This document shows, piece by piece, positions 48,024-56,414 of a stretch of 64,000 bases of DNA (positions within the stretch are counted from its first letter, which is position 1; every line of letters begins with the position of its first letter). The translations under genes and the position numbers were made by a program. Source of the stretch: Mesorhizobium sp. B2-7-2 (GTDB lineage: Bacteria; Pseudomonadota; Alphaproteobacteria; Rhizobiales; Rhizobiaceae). The notes below the pieces were generated by a model. The model saw nothing but the letters and a program-made list of their open reading frames with translations, did no database searches and was not told the DNA's origin. The stretch is from positions 124,001 through 188,000 of the forward strand of contig NZ_VFTZ01000008.1 of NCBI RefSeq assembly GCF_006440775.1. Reading direction: 5' to 3'.

Positions 48024-49103
48024 TCAGGCTTTCGGTGCCGGCCCGGTCGAACCTCTGACGACGAACTCGACGCCCATCGTCTCGCGCCGGACCGCGCCGT
48101 CGTGGTCGAGAATCATGCGCGCGGCGCGGCGGCCGATCTCGGTGATCGGCTGGGCGATGGTGGTCAGTGGCGGCGTGCTCAGCGCGCCGTCCGGCACGCC
48201 GTCAAAGCCGACAATGGAGACATCGGCGGGAACGTTGAGGCCGCGTGCCCTCAGCCAGTCGATGGCGATCAGGGCCATGCGGTCCGACATCGCCAGGATG
48301 GCGGTCGGCGGTTCGCCGCTGGCGAAGATCGCCTCGAGGCCGGCCCTGGTGCTTTTTTCCTCGTTCTCGGTCTCATAGACCGGGATTTTCGCCGTATCGA
48401 TGCCGAAGCGGGAAAGCTCCTCGAAATAGCCGACAAGGCGATCGCGCGTACCGGTGTAGACCGCGCTGCGCACCGCTTCCGGCGTCGCGAAGCCGGTGCG
48501 ATTGTCGGCAAAGCCGAGCGACAGGACGGCAAAGCGGCGATGGCCAAGCTCGGCGAGATGGCGCGCGGCGAGTCTGGCGCCGGCGACATTGTCGACGCCG
48601 ATGGCCGATACGGTCTCGTCCTGGAAGCCGAGTTCCAGCGCAACGAAGGGTAGCCTGCGCTCTCGCGTCAGATCGACAAGACGCGAGCCGCCTTCGATGC
48701 AGAACAGCACAAAGCCGTCGACAAGCGCGCTCTGAATGTTCCAGGCGAGCTTTTCCTGATTGGCGGCCGAGACCAGCGCGATGCCTGCGCCGGTGGCGTC
48801 GCAGGCTTCGGAAATGCCGGCCATCATCACGCGGGCGAACGGATCGTCGAAGAAGTAGGAGAGCGGCTCGGTGGTGGCGACACCGATGGCGTTGACCTTG
48901 CCGGCGCGCAGCAGGCGGCCTTTCGGGTCCGGACCGGCATAACCCATCTGCTCCGCCACCGCCTTGACCCGCTCGCGCACTTCGGCGCGAACGATCTCGG
49001 GGCGGCTGAAAACATTCGAGGCCGTGCCATGCGAGACGCCGGCGGCCTTGGCGATGTCGGCCAGCCTGATCGGTCTTGCCTGGCCTTCGAGGAGTGATGC
49101 CAT
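48024..49103 (-). CDS. LacI-family transcriptional repressor (359 aa)
   Basis: A LacI helix-turn-helix (IRLADIAKAAGVSHGTASNVFSRPEIVRAEVRERV, residues 12-46) is followed by a hinge helix and a periplasmic-binding-type sensor domain (about 70-345). GGAGGAA precedes the ATG at 49103. It is divergent from two tandem microprotein genes, and three identical 14-bp palindromic operators lie on that side, one close to its own start (49174-49187). It likely autoregulates and represses the microprotein genes. The effector is unknown; no sugar transport operon is adjacent. Confidence 0.92.
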   Translation of the reverse strand: MASLLEGQARPIRLADIAKAAGVSHGTASNVFSRPEIVRAEVRERVKAVAEQMGYAGPDPKGRLLRAGKVNAIGVATTEPLSYFFDDPFARVMMAGISEACDATGAGIALVSAANQEKLAWNIQSALVDGFVLFCIEGGSRLVDLTRERRLPFVALELGFQDETVSAIGVDNVAGARLAARHLAELGHRRFAVLSLGFADNRTGFATPEAVRSAVYTGTRDRLVGYFEELSRFGIDTAKIPVYETENEEKSTRAGLEAIFASGEPPTAILAMSDRMALIAIDWLRARGLNVPADVSIVGFDGVPDGALSTPPLTTIAQPITEIGRRAARMILDHDGAVRRETMGVEFVVRGSTGPAPKA

Positions 49104-49173
49104 GTCGTTCCTCCGAATCCGGTCACGCGGAGAACATGACCGCTGAATTGCTGCTGGTCATCTAACATTTTTG

Positions 49174-49187
49174 TTGGATCGATTCAA
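49174..49187. promoter_or_regulatory. LacI-type operator 1
   Basis: TTGGATCGATTCAA, a CG-centred palindrome typical of LacI-family sites. It lies 70 bp from the repressor start codon and just upstream of the -35 box of the microprotein promoter. Confidence 0.7.
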
Positions 49188-49194
49188 ATTCCGC

Positions 49195-49222
49195 TTGACG
49201 TCGCATGATCGAGGCCTATGAT
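49195..49222 (+). promoter_or_regulatory. Sigma70-type promoter of the microprotein genes
   Basis: TTGACG at 49195-49200 and TATGAT at 49217-49222 are separated by 16 bp. The second operator begins at the end of the -10 box, so bound repressor would block initiation. Confidence 0.6.
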
Positions 49223-49235
49223 TGAATCGATCCAA
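49222..49235. promoter_or_regulatory. LacI-type operator 2
   Basis: TTGAATCGATCCAA, the exact reverse complement of operator 1. It overlaps the -10 end and the expected transcription start of the first microprotein gene. Confidence 0.7.
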
Positions 49236-49278
49236 GTCATCCGCTTTTTGATGGAGCGGGTTCCAACAGGAGGGTGTC

Positions 49279-49422
49279 ATGCATCCGGTGAGTTATTTGT
49301 TCGAAGACATCTACCGCAACGACTGGGGCATCGCCTCGGCCGCCATTAGCCAGAAGCGGCGCGGCAGAGCGGGTCCCTGGCGTCGCGAACTGCGCTTCTT
49401 CGTGGAGCGCAAGCGCAGCTGA
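49279..49422 (+). CDS. Microprotein A under LacI control (47 aa)
   Basis: The ATG at 49279 has a strong AGGAGGG five bases upstream. The product starts MHPVSYLFEDIYRNDWGI, followed by a basic, Trp-containing tail (KRRGRAGPWRR, ending VERKRS). The gene lies just downstream of a promoter with a LacI operator on its -10 region. A paralogue with the same N-terminal motif follows 58 bp later. It has no signal peptide or membrane segment. The family is not recognised; the aromatic N-terminus and basic tail could bind protein or nucleic acid. Confidence 0.75.
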   Translation: MHPVSYLFEDIYRNDWGIASAAISQKRRGRAGPWRRELRFFVERKRS

Positions 49423-49449
49423 ACCGCAACCATTTTTCGCATCCACGCA

Positions 49450-49463
49450 TTGGATCGATTCAA
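49450..49463. promoter_or_regulatory. LacI-type operator 3
   Basis: TTGGATCGATTCAA, identical to operator 1. It sits between the two microprotein genes, 17 bp before the second start codon, so it may also act as a roadblock or on an internal promoter. Confidence 0.7.
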
Positions 49464-49480
49464 TTTGAGGAGAAGCAGTC

Positions 49481-49612
49481 ATGCATCCGATTGGTCATCT
49501 GTTTCAGGACATCTACCGCAACTATTGGGGCATCACGCGCGGAACCGAGCAGCCCGAGCGGCGCCGCGCCAACGACCTGCCTGCGCGCAAGCGTAAGCGG
49601 CGCGCCGGTTAA
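49481..49612 (+). CDS. Microprotein B under LacI control (43 aa)
   Basis: The ATG at 49481 follows GAGGAG. The first 18 residues (MHPIGHLFQDIYRNYWGI) match microprotein A at 13 positions, and a basic tail ends in KRKRRAG. The rest is unlike A. Conserved N-terminus, conserved ribosome-binding-site layout and the shared operator show that the two arose by tandem duplication and are co-regulated. The function is unknown. Confidence 0.75.
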   Translation: MHPIGHLFQDIYRNYWGITRGTEQPERRRANDLPARKRKRRAG

Positions 49613-49631
49613 AAACGCTCGCCGGAAATAC

Positions 49632-50006
49632 CTACGGTCGAGGACGCCACAGCGCCGAGACGGCGATCGCTACCCAGCCGGCAATCAAAAGTGTACCGCC
49701 GATCGGCGCCGACATCGGGAACAGCCGCGAGCCGAGAAAGTCGCGGGCCAGCAGATCGCCGCAAAAAAGAAGCAGGCCCGCGAGCAGAATGAGGCTGGCG
49801 ATTCTGAGGCAGCGGTTGCCGCCGGCAAGACCGATGGCAAGGAATGCCGGCGCATGCATCAGCAGGAAATTGGCCGCCGTGCCGGTGAAGGCGCCGCCGC
49901 GATGCGCCGCCGTCGCCGACAGCGCCACTCCGGCCGCGCCGACGAGGCCGGCTGCCAGCACGAGGACGCGGCTCCCGCCGTCTGATGCTTGCCCAGTAAG
50001 GCTCAT
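49632..50006 (-). CDS. DUF423-like small membrane protein (124 aa)
   Basis: Four hydrophobic helices with the DUF423 pattern (VLAAGLVGAAGVALSATAAH near the start; NFLLMHAPAFLAIGLAG in helix 2; a PMSAPIGGTLLIAGWVAIA end). Small bacterial homologues are membrane proteins of unknown role. It follows the MFS gene by 39 bp on the same strand and may be cotranscribed with it. It converges with microprotein B with a 19-bp gap. Confidence 0.8.
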   Translation of the reverse strand: MSLTGQASDGGSRVLVLAAGLVGAAGVALSATAAHRGGAFTGTAANFLLMHAPAFLAIGLAGGNRCLRIASLILLAGLLLFCGDLLARDFLGSRLFPMSAPIGGTLLIAGWVAIAVSALWRPRP

Positions 50007-50045
50007 CCTGGATGCTCCATGCTGCGGTTGAGGTGGAGGCGCCGG

Positions 50046-51293
50046 TCAGGATTCGCCGGCTTCGAGCAGCATATGCCGCGCCCGGCGCGACTGGACAGTC
50101 CAGTTATAGACCGCGCCGAGCGCCATTAGCACCGCTGTGCCTAGAAACACCGAGCGCATGCCGAAATGCCCGCCGACGAAGCCGCCGGATAGCGGTCCCG
50201 CGACCTGGCCGACATATTGCGCCGAGATCGCCAGGCCAAGCACATTGCCGCCGATCCCGTCAGGGATGTTGTGGCGGATCACGCTGGTGATGCAGGGCAA
50301 CAGTCCGCCCAGCGCCAGGCCCATCAGGAAGCGCAGGCCAATCAATTGCCAGCCATTGGTGACGAAGGCTTGCGGAATGAGCAGCAATGCCGAGACCGCC
50401 AGCGCGCCGACCACGACGTTCCAGTGGCCGACGCGGTCGGCGAGTTTTCCCAGCCAGGACGAGGATAGGATGGTCCCGAGCGCCGCCGCGGACATGACGA
50501 CGCCCGCAACCATGGTCACCTTGCTCCGGTCCTCGACGAGCTGCTGCACATAGACGGTGATGATCGGCTCGATCGACATGGTGGCGAAGGCGAGCAGCAT
50601 GCCGGTGGCCAGCATGGCGACGATCGGCCGTTTGTCGGGGATCTGCGACCAGCCGCTTTTCGGCGCCGCCCTCGAGGCGGGCTTGGGCGCCGGCGGGTTC
50701 TCCTTGATCAGGAAAGTCGTCGCCAGGAAGGCCAGGAAAATGACGGCGCCGGAGAGCAGGAAGGTCGCGCGGATGCCGATCAGCGGCGGCAGCAGACCGC
50801 CCAGCAGCGGCCCGACCAGCGAGCCCGCCGTGATGCCCGCCGCCAGCACGCCCAGCGCCCAGCCGGAGCGCTCCTTGGGCGTCTGCATCGCCACCAGGAT
50901 CGTCGAACCCGATGAATAACCGCCGGCAAAACCGATCAGCAACCGAAGCAGCACCAGCTGCCAGACGCTCTCAACCATGCCGGTCAGCGACATGCAGATC
51001 GCCATGCCGAAGGATGCGCGCACCAGCATCAGCTTGCGGCCATAGCGGTCGCCCAGCCGTCCCCACAAAGGCGCGACCAGCGCGGCCGCGAAGAAGGTCG
51101 CGCCATAGGCGATGCCCGACCACTGCACGATCGCCGCGTGGCCTTCTGCGCCGAGCTGCTCGACGTAAAGCGGCAGGAACGGAAGAAGCAGCGTCATGGC
51201 GACAAGCGTGCTGAACGAGCCGGCGAAGCAGACGGCGAGATTGCGTCGCCAATGGATGTTGAAGCCGCTCTGTTCGGATTCCTCGGGCGTCAT
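50046..51293 (-). CDS. MFS transporter, multidrug-type (415 aa)
   Basis: Twelve hydrophobic helices, with motif A GRLGDRYGRKLMLVRASFGM and the AGYSSGSTILVAMQTPKERSGWALGVLAAGITAGSLVGPLLGG motif C region, typical of DHA1 drug efflux. It is divergent from a GntR regulator, and an inverted repeat occupies the intergenic region, suggesting specific control. Several in-frame ATGs lie near 51293; the chosen one fits the first helix at about residue 20. The substrate is unknown. Confidence 0.85.
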   Translation of the reverse strand: MTPEESEQSGFNIHWRRNLAVCFAGSFSTLVAMTLLLPFLPLYVEQLGAEGHAAIVQWSGIAYGATFFAAALVAPLWGRLGDRYGRKLMLVRASFGMAICMSLTGMVESVWQLVLLRLLIGFAGGYSSGSTILVAMQTPKERSGWALGVLAAGITAGSLVGPLLGGLLPPLIGIRATFLLSGAVIFLAFLATTFLIKENPPAPKPASRAAPKSGWSQIPDKRPIVAMLATGMLLAFATMSIEPIITVYVQQLVEDRSKVTMVAGVVMSAAALGTILSSSWLGKLADRVGHWNVVVGALAVSALLLIPQAFVTNGWQLIGLRFLMGLALGGLLPCITSVIRHNIPDGIGGNVLGLAISAQYVGQVAGPLSGGFVGGHFGMRSVFLGTAVLMALGAVYNWTVQSRRARHMLLEAGES

Positions 51294-51323
51294 GTCATGC
51301 GTGCCAATGCTGGGGTTGTTACG

Positions 51324-51353
51324 GATACCAATTTGGGATACCAAGCTGGTATC
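51324..51353. promoter_or_regulatory. Candidate GntR operator between divergent genes
   Basis: GATACC-AAGCT-GGTATC (51337-51353) is a perfect inverted repeat, with a third GATACC half-site at 51324-51329. GGATACCAATTTGGGATACC also contains the CCAATTTGG palindrome. Confidence 0.6.
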
Positions 51354-51423
51354 CGTCATGGACCTGACACTCGCCGCTGTCAATGCGGGCGCCGTCAACG
51401 CGGCTTGGAAAACGGGACGACAA

Positions 51424-52089
51424 ATGTCGCAGATGCAAAATGTCGAGAGGCAGCTTCGCGAGATGATCCTCGGTTTGGAGATCGGCCCGGGCGAGCGGCT
51501 GACCGAGCGCTGGATCGAGAGCCGCTTCGGCGCGTCGCGCACGCCGGTGAGGGCCGCATTGCTGCGCCTGGAGACGGAAGGGCTGATCGCCCGCGACGGC
51601 CGCGGCTGGACGGTGGCGCCGATCAACCTTGCCGAACTTGGGCAGATCGCCGTCTACCGCGAGGCGGTCGAAGTCGCGGCGGTTCGCCTCACGGCGGCGC
51701 TCGACGACCGCGGCGGCATCGACGTGATCGCGGCGATGCTCGATTCCTGCGATGCTGAGACGCCGCGCGAGGAGTGGCATCGCGTCGGCCTGGATTTCCA
51801 CATCGAACTGGCAAGGCTTTCCGGCAACGAGTTTCTGCTCAGGGCCGTGCGCGACGCGATGACCAGGCTGTCGCGTGCGCGCTGGCTGGAGGTGCGCGAT
51901 GAGAAGGCGCTCGGCCGTGCCTGGGCCGAACATCATGCCATCCTCGCCGCCGTCAGGAGCGCCGATGCCGAGGCAGCCGCGCGGCTGCTTTCCGCTCACA
52001 TCGCCGGCAGCCGAGATCGGCTGGTCACCTCATTGCATGACGACCGGCGCGGTTTGCGCGCACGCGGATTTGCCGTGGTCGCGGCTTGA
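51424..52089 (+). CDS. GntR-family regulator, FCD type (221 aa)
   Basis: The N-terminal winged helix (ERQLREMILGLEIGPGERLTERWIESRFGASRTPVRAALLRLETEGLI) is followed by an all-helical FCD ligand domain with conserved metal-binding positions (DFHIELARLSGN, SRARW, WAEHHAILAAV). The start at 51424 leaves room for the divergent promoters; an ATG at 51358 would lie next to the operator. The likely target is the MFS transporter on the other strand. Confidence 0.85.
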   Translation: MSQMQNVERQLREMILGLEIGPGERLTERWIESRFGASRTPVRAALLRLETEGLIARDGRGWTVAPINLAELGQIAVYREAVEVAAVRLTAALDDRGGIDVIAAMLDSCDAETPREEWHRVGLDFHIELARLSGNEFLLRAVRDAMTRLSRARWLEVRDEKALGRAWAEHHAILAAVRSADAEAAARLLSAHIAGSRDRLVTSLHDDRRGLRARGFAVVAA

Positions 52090-52189
52090 GGGAAAGCGTC
52101 GACACAATGCCGGTTGCATTAGCGGGCTTGCAACATGGCCGGGAGAATGCTGTAGGAGACGAGGGGGGACTTGCTGAACTCGCGGACGC

Positions 52190-53161
52190 ATGGCCACACT
52201 CTCTCGAACCGCCGCAAAGCTGTTCTACTACGCGCGCAATTTCGCGCGCGACCGCGCACCGCAGTCCCTGTTTCGCGACCGCCTCGCCAGCCGGCTTGAA
52301 CAGGCCATGCTTTCGGGCAAGACGGTTCGCGAGCGGCTGAACTACTACAACAAGCTGGAACACCCGTTCGTGCCCAGTCCCGATGCCATAGCCGTCGGCA
52401 AGCTGCCGTCCTCTTCCAGCATGTATTATTACGACCTCAAGGAATTCGCCCGCTATTTCGATCCCGGCCTGCTGATCGATTTCGAATTCGGCGACGTTGT
52501 CGGCGTTCCGGAGTTCCCGAGGATCGTCAAGGACCGGCCCATCGGCGACGACAATGCGAACGGCGTGCTGATGAAGCTGAACAAGTTCCGTCACTTCTAC
52601 ATGCCCCCCGACAACCTGTCTTTCGCCGCCAAGCGTCCGATGGTGGTCTGGCGCGGTCATCTCAACAATCCGATTCGCACCCGCTTCGTCGAAAAAGCCG
52701 CCGACCTGCCGATTTGCGATGCGGGTTCCCACAGGGCCGATGCGCCGGACGGATACCGCAAGCCCTTCCTGAACATCGAGCAGCAGCGACAGTATCGCTA
52801 CATCGTCTCGCTCGAAGGCAATGATGTCGCGACGAACCTGAAATGGATCATGAGCTCCAATTCACTCTGCCTCATGCCGGAACCGACCTACGAAACCTGG
52901 TTCGCCGAAGCCCAGGTCGAGCCCAACGTCCATTACGTGCCGCTGCAGCCGGATTTCTCCGACCTGGTCGACAAGGTGGCCTATTTCGAAAAACATCCCG
53001 ACGAGGCGGGACGCATAACCGCCGCCGCCAACGCTCATTGCCGCAAATTCGGCAATGAGCAGGACGAACAGGCGATTTCGCTGCTCGTCCTCTATAAATA
53101 TTTCGTGCTGAGCGGACAGATAAAGCCCGACGCGGAAGTCTGGCGCTTTATCGCTGGCTGA
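52190..53161 (+). CDS. CAP10/LpsA-like glycosyltransferase, GT90 family (323 aa)
   Basis: The family pattern is seen in DLKEFARYFDPGLLIDFEFGDVVGVPEFPRIVKDRPI, KRPMVVWRGHLNNPIRTRFVEKA, NIEQQRQYRYIVSLEGNDVATNLKWIMSSNSLCLMPEPTYETWF and HYVPLQPDFSDLVDKVAYFEKHPDE. These match GT90/LpsA enzymes that add sugars to lipopolysaccharide core or O-antigen in rhizobia. No signal peptide is present, so it acts on the cytoplasmic side. The exact sugar and acceptor are unknown. The start lacks a strong ribosome-binding site. Confidence 0.85.
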   Translation: MATLSRTAAKLFYYARNFARDRAPQSLFRDRLASRLEQAMLSGKTVRERLNYYNKLEHPFVPSPDAIAVGKLPSSSSMYYYDLKEFARYFDPGLLIDFEFGDVVGVPEFPRIVKDRPIGDDNANGVLMKLNKFRHFYMPPDNLSFAAKRPMVVWRGHLNNPIRTRFVEKAADLPICDAGSHRADAPDGYRKPFLNIEQQRQYRYIVSLEGNDVATNLKWIMSSNSLCLMPEPTYETWFAEAQVEPNVHYVPLQPDFSDLVDKVAYFEKHPDEAGRITAAANAHCRKFGNEQDEQAISLLVLYKYFVLSGQIKPDAEVWRFIAG

Positions 53162-53166
53162 ATGCT

Positions 53167-54210
53167 TTAAGCTTGGGAGCGGTCAAGCACCCGATCGGCC
53201 GGCCCGAACCGGTCCCTGGCGGTGAACTGCTGATGCCAGTAAGGATAAAGCACCGGCGGCCGGCTGACGAGGTCGAGACGCTGCCGTTCGTCCTCGGTGA
53301 GCGACAGGCTTGCCGCGGCGAGGTTGTCCTTGAGCTGCGCCTCGTTGCGCGCGCCAATCACCAGCGAGCTTACGGCCGGTCGGCCGAGCAGCCAGGCAAG
53401 CGCCACCTGCGCGCCCGAAACGCCGCGTGCTTTGCCGATGAAGTTGAGCACGTCGACAATGCGCCACAGGCGATCCTCATCGCGGATCGGCGGTTCCGTC
53501 CAGCCGCCGATCTGGCGCGCGGTCGGGCTGTCGCGATGGTATTTGCCGGAGAGCAGTCCGCCGGCAAGCGGGCTCCAGACGAGCACGCCGAGGCCCTGGT
53601 CGACCGAGATCGGCAGCAATTCGTATTCGGCCTCCCGCGCTTCCAGCGTGTAGTGGATCTGCTGAGTGATGAAACGGGCTTGATGGCGGCTGTCGCTGAC
53701 GGCAAGGGCCTTCATCACCTGCCAGCCCGACCAGTTGGAGCAGCCGATATAGCGGATCTTGCCCTGATTGACCAAGGTGTCGAGCGCCGCGATCGTCTCC
53801 TCGACCGGGGTGAGTCCGTCCCATTGGTGGACGAAATAGACGTCGATGACGTCGGTCCTGAGCCGCTTCAGGCTCTTTTCGCACTCGCGGATCAGATGAT
53901 GGCGCGACAGGCCTTCGTCATTGGGGCCGGTGCCGATACGCATGCGCGCCTTCGAGGCGATCAGCACATCGTTCTTGCGCTTGCCGCCAAGCGCCTCGCC
54001 GATGATCTCTTCAGACAACCCGTTGGAATAGACGTTTGCGGTGTCGATGAGGTTGATGCCGGCATCGATGCAGGTGTCGATGATGCGTTTGGCTTCCGAA
54101 AGATCCGAATTGCCGACGGCGGCGAACGGACCGGTGCCGCCGAAGGTCATGGTGCCAAGCGTCAATGTCGAGACTTTCAAGCCGGATCGGCCGAGCGTGC
54201 GGTATTCCAT
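53167..54210 (-). CDS. Aldo/keto reductase (347 aa)
   Basis: A (beta/alpha)8 NADPH-dependent reductase. Visible are FGG after the first strand, LIDTANVYSNGLSEEIIGEAL with the catalytic Asp and Tyr, the catalytic Lys in DVLIASKARMRIG, the HQWDGLTPVEETI loop with the His, the IGCSNWSGWQV segment, and the NADPH-binding SLVIGARNEAQLKDNLAA end. It resembles AKR12/YghZ-like reductases; the substrate is unknown. No operon partner is evident. Confidence 0.9.
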   Translation of the reverse strand: MEYRTLGRSGLKVSTLTLGTMTFGGTGPFAAVGNSDLSEAKRIIDTCIDAGINLIDTANVYSNGLSEEIIGEALGGKRKNDVLIASKARMRIGTGPNDEGLSRHHLIRECEKSLKRLRTDVIDVYFVHQWDGLTPVEETIAALDTLVNQGKIRYIGCSNWSGWQVMKALAVSDSRHQARFITQQIHYTLEAREAEYELLPISVDQGLGVLVWSPLAGGLLSGKYHRDSPTARQIGGWTEPPIRDEDRLWRIVDVLNFIGKARGVSGAQVALAWLLGRPAVSSLVIGARNEAQLKDNLAAASLSLTEDERQRLDLVSRPPVLYPYWHQQFTARDRFGPADRVLDRSQA

Positions 54211-54462
54211 GTCGGTCCTCGCAATTTTGTTTTGAAGAAGCGCCGTGGCGAGCGCCGGAAAGAGCGAGGGATTTGTAGGACAATTCCCGCCGCTTGTCGC
54301 CCCGCTATCGATACGGGGTCGATCACATATCTTCCATATCGATGCAGCTGCCGGGCGATTGCAATAAAACCGTCATTGCGCCTCTGTATCTCAGTCGGCT
54401 TACGGAGTGTCCGGCCGGGGCTTCCGAAGCGGTGATGGCTGACAGGCAGACGGAGCAGCGCG

Positions 54463-55383
54463 ATGAATGAACTGAAACCGAATTCCGGGGCCAAGGACTG
54501 GCTGGAGGCCGAACTCGAGGATACGCTCGACGAGGACTATGAGCTGGAGCTGTCGGAGCCGGCGCTCTCGCTCGAGATCGCCAAGATCTACAAGAAGTCG
54601 CATCCGCCCTCCATCGAGCGCATGACCTATTTTCGCGAGCTGCTCAGGCTGCAGTCGGAGCTGATCAAGCTGCAGTCCTGGGTCGCCTACCACAAGAAGA
54701 AGCTGGTGGTGGTCTTCGAAGGCCGCGATTCCGCCGGCAAGGGCGGCGTCATCAAGCGCATCACGCAGCGGCTCAATCCGCGCATCGCCCGTGTCGTGGC
54801 GTTGCCGGCGCCGACCGAGCGCGAGAAGTCGCAATGGTATTTCCAGCGCTACGTGCCGCATCTGCCCGCGGGCGGCGAGATCGTGCTGTTCGACCGCTCC
54901 TGGTACAACCGCTCCGGCGTCGAGCGGGTGATGGGCTTTGCCAATGGGGACCAAGTCGAGGAGTTCTTCCGCGACGTGCCGGAATTCGAGCGCATGCTGG
55001 TCCGTTCCGGCATCACCCTGGTGAAATACTGGTTCTCGATCACCGACGAGGAGCAGCAGATGCGCTTCCTGATGCGCATCCACGATCCGATGAAGCAGTG
55101 GAAGCTCTCGCCCATGGACCTGCAGTCGCGCGTGCGCTGGGAGCAGTACACCAAGGCCAAGGAAGAGACCTTCGCCCGCACCAACATTCCGGAAGCGCCC
55201 TGGTTCATCGTCGAGGGCAACGACAAGAAGCGGGCGCGGCTGAACTGCATCGACCATCTGTTGCAGCAGATGCCCTATGAGGAGGTTCCGCACGAGGAAA
55301 TCACGCTGCCGGAGCGCGTCTTCAACCCGCAATATGAACGCCAGGTGCTGCCGCGCGAACTCTACGTGCCGGAGAAGTATTGA
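54463..55383 (+). CDS. ppk2: Polyphosphate kinase 2
   Basis: PPK2 uses polyphosphate to phosphorylate nucleotides. Visible motifs are the P-loop FEGRDSAGKGG (about 86-95), KSQWYFQRYVPHLPAGGEIVLFDRSWYNRSGVERVMGF (Walker B plus lid) and WSITDEEQQ. An acidic helical N-terminus precedes them. Length 306 aa is typical of single-domain PPK2. The ATG at 54463 has CGGAG upstream. A RIME-like repeat follows the stop. Confidence 0.93.
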   Translation: MNELKPNSGAKDWLEAELEDTLDEDYELELSEPALSLEIAKIYKKSHPPSIERMTYFRELLRLQSELIKLQSWVAYHKKKLVVVFEGRDSAGKGGVIKRITQRLNPRIARVVALPAPTEREKSQWYFQRYVPHLPAGGEIVLFDRSWYNRSGVERVMGFANGDQVEEFFRDVPEFERMLVRSGITLVKYWFSITDEEQQMRFLMRIHDPMKQWKLSPMDLQSRVRWEQYTKAKEETFARTNIPEAPWFIVEGNDKKRARLNCIDHLLQQMPYEEVPHEEITLPERVFNPQYERQVLPRELYVPEKY

Positions 55384-55388
55384 GCGCC

Positions 55389-55568
55389 TTCCTTCTCCCC
55401 CTTGTGGGACCCCTTGTGGGAGAAGGTGGATCGGCGCGAAGCGCCGAGACGGATGAGGGGTGTTGGAAGAAATGAGGCGGTGACGATTTCCAGCTCGTTG
55501 CCAAGCTGGAGCACCCCTCATCCGACCTCGCTTCGCGAGGCCACCTTCTCCCACAAGGGGAGAAGGAG
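55389..55568. repeat. Rhizobial intergenic mosaic palindrome (RIME-like), copy 4
   Basis: Same modules as the other copies, but the first arm has a small internal duplication (CCTTGTGGGAC followed by CCCTTGTGGGAGAAGG), and the central spacer differs (GGAAGAAATGAGGCGGTGA). Confidence 0.9.
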
Positions 55569-55577
55569 AAGCCTGGC

Positions 55578-56222
55578 CTACGCCCGCCCGATCATCACAT
55601 GCGCGGCATCCGCCGTGGCAACCTGTTCCGTGCACTGATACCCCAGCTTCAGCATGTCGAGTCCGGCGAACAGATGCTCCCCTGAGCCAAGAAGGATAGG
55701 CGAGATGACCAGATGCATCTCGTCGATCAGCCTCTCCTGCAGATACTGCCGAACGGTCGAGACGCCGCCGCCGACCCGCACATCCTTGCCGCCGGCCGCT
55801 GCCTTCGCCTGTTCGAGCGCCGAATGGATGCCGTCAGTAACGAAGTAAAAAGTCGTGCCGCCTTCCATCTCGATCGGTGCGCGTTTGTGGTGCGTCAGCA
55901 CGAAAGTCGGAACATGATAGGGTGGGTTGTCGCCCCACCAGCCTTTCCATTTGTCGTCCGGCCATTCGCCGCGGCTCGGCGCGAACATGTTGCGGCCGAG
56001 GATCCACGCGCCGACATTCTCGAAGCTGCGGACCGCAAAATCGTTGTCGGTATCCGTGGTCCCGCCATCCTTGCCGATCATCTGGTGGAAAGAGCGGGTC
56101 TTGATCATCCATTTGTGCAGATTTTCGCCGCCGACGCCCAGCGGTGTGTCGAGGCTTTGGTCGGGACCGGCGCCGTAACCGTCGAGCGACAAGGTGAAAG
56201 CGTTGACACGCAACTTGGACAT
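55578..56222 (-). CDS. Dihydrofolate reductase-like (RibD C-terminal) protein (214 aa)
   Basis: The ATG at 56222 follows TAGGAGG. The DHFR/RibD-C fold is recognisable: LRVNAFTLSLDGYGAG, GAWILGRNMFAP, PTFVLTHHKRAPIEMEGGTTFYFVTDGIHSALEQAKAAAGGKDVRVGGGVSTVRQYLQERLIDEMHLVISPILLGSGEHLF. This protein family is a reductase of uncertain substrate; it is not the essential FolA. The gene stands alone between a repeat and the toxin module. Confidence 0.85.
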   Translation of the reverse strand: MSKLRVNAFTLSLDGYGAGPDQSLDTPLGVGGENLHKWMIKTRSFHQMIGKDGGTTDTDNDFAVRSFENVGAWILGRNMFAPSRGEWPDDKWKGWWGDNPPYHVPTFVLTHHKRAPIEMEGGTTFYFVTDGIHSALEQAKAAAGGKDVRVGGGVSTVRQYLQERLIDEMHLVISPILLGSGEHLFAGLDMLKLGYQCTEQVATADAAHVMIGRA

Positions 56223-56414
56223 GGCTGCCTCCTAAACCAATTGTAATTTGAAATCAGTTTTGGAGTAGCTTGACTGATTGCAAAATGCAAGCGGTATTTT
56301 CTGGCACGATCGAGTCGGGCATCGTCGGGATCGTCGCAGGAATGGTAGCTGCCCGGGAATATTGGTGCGAAAGGCGGCAAGGGATGCCGTCGCAATTTTC
56401 GTCGAGAAACGCGA

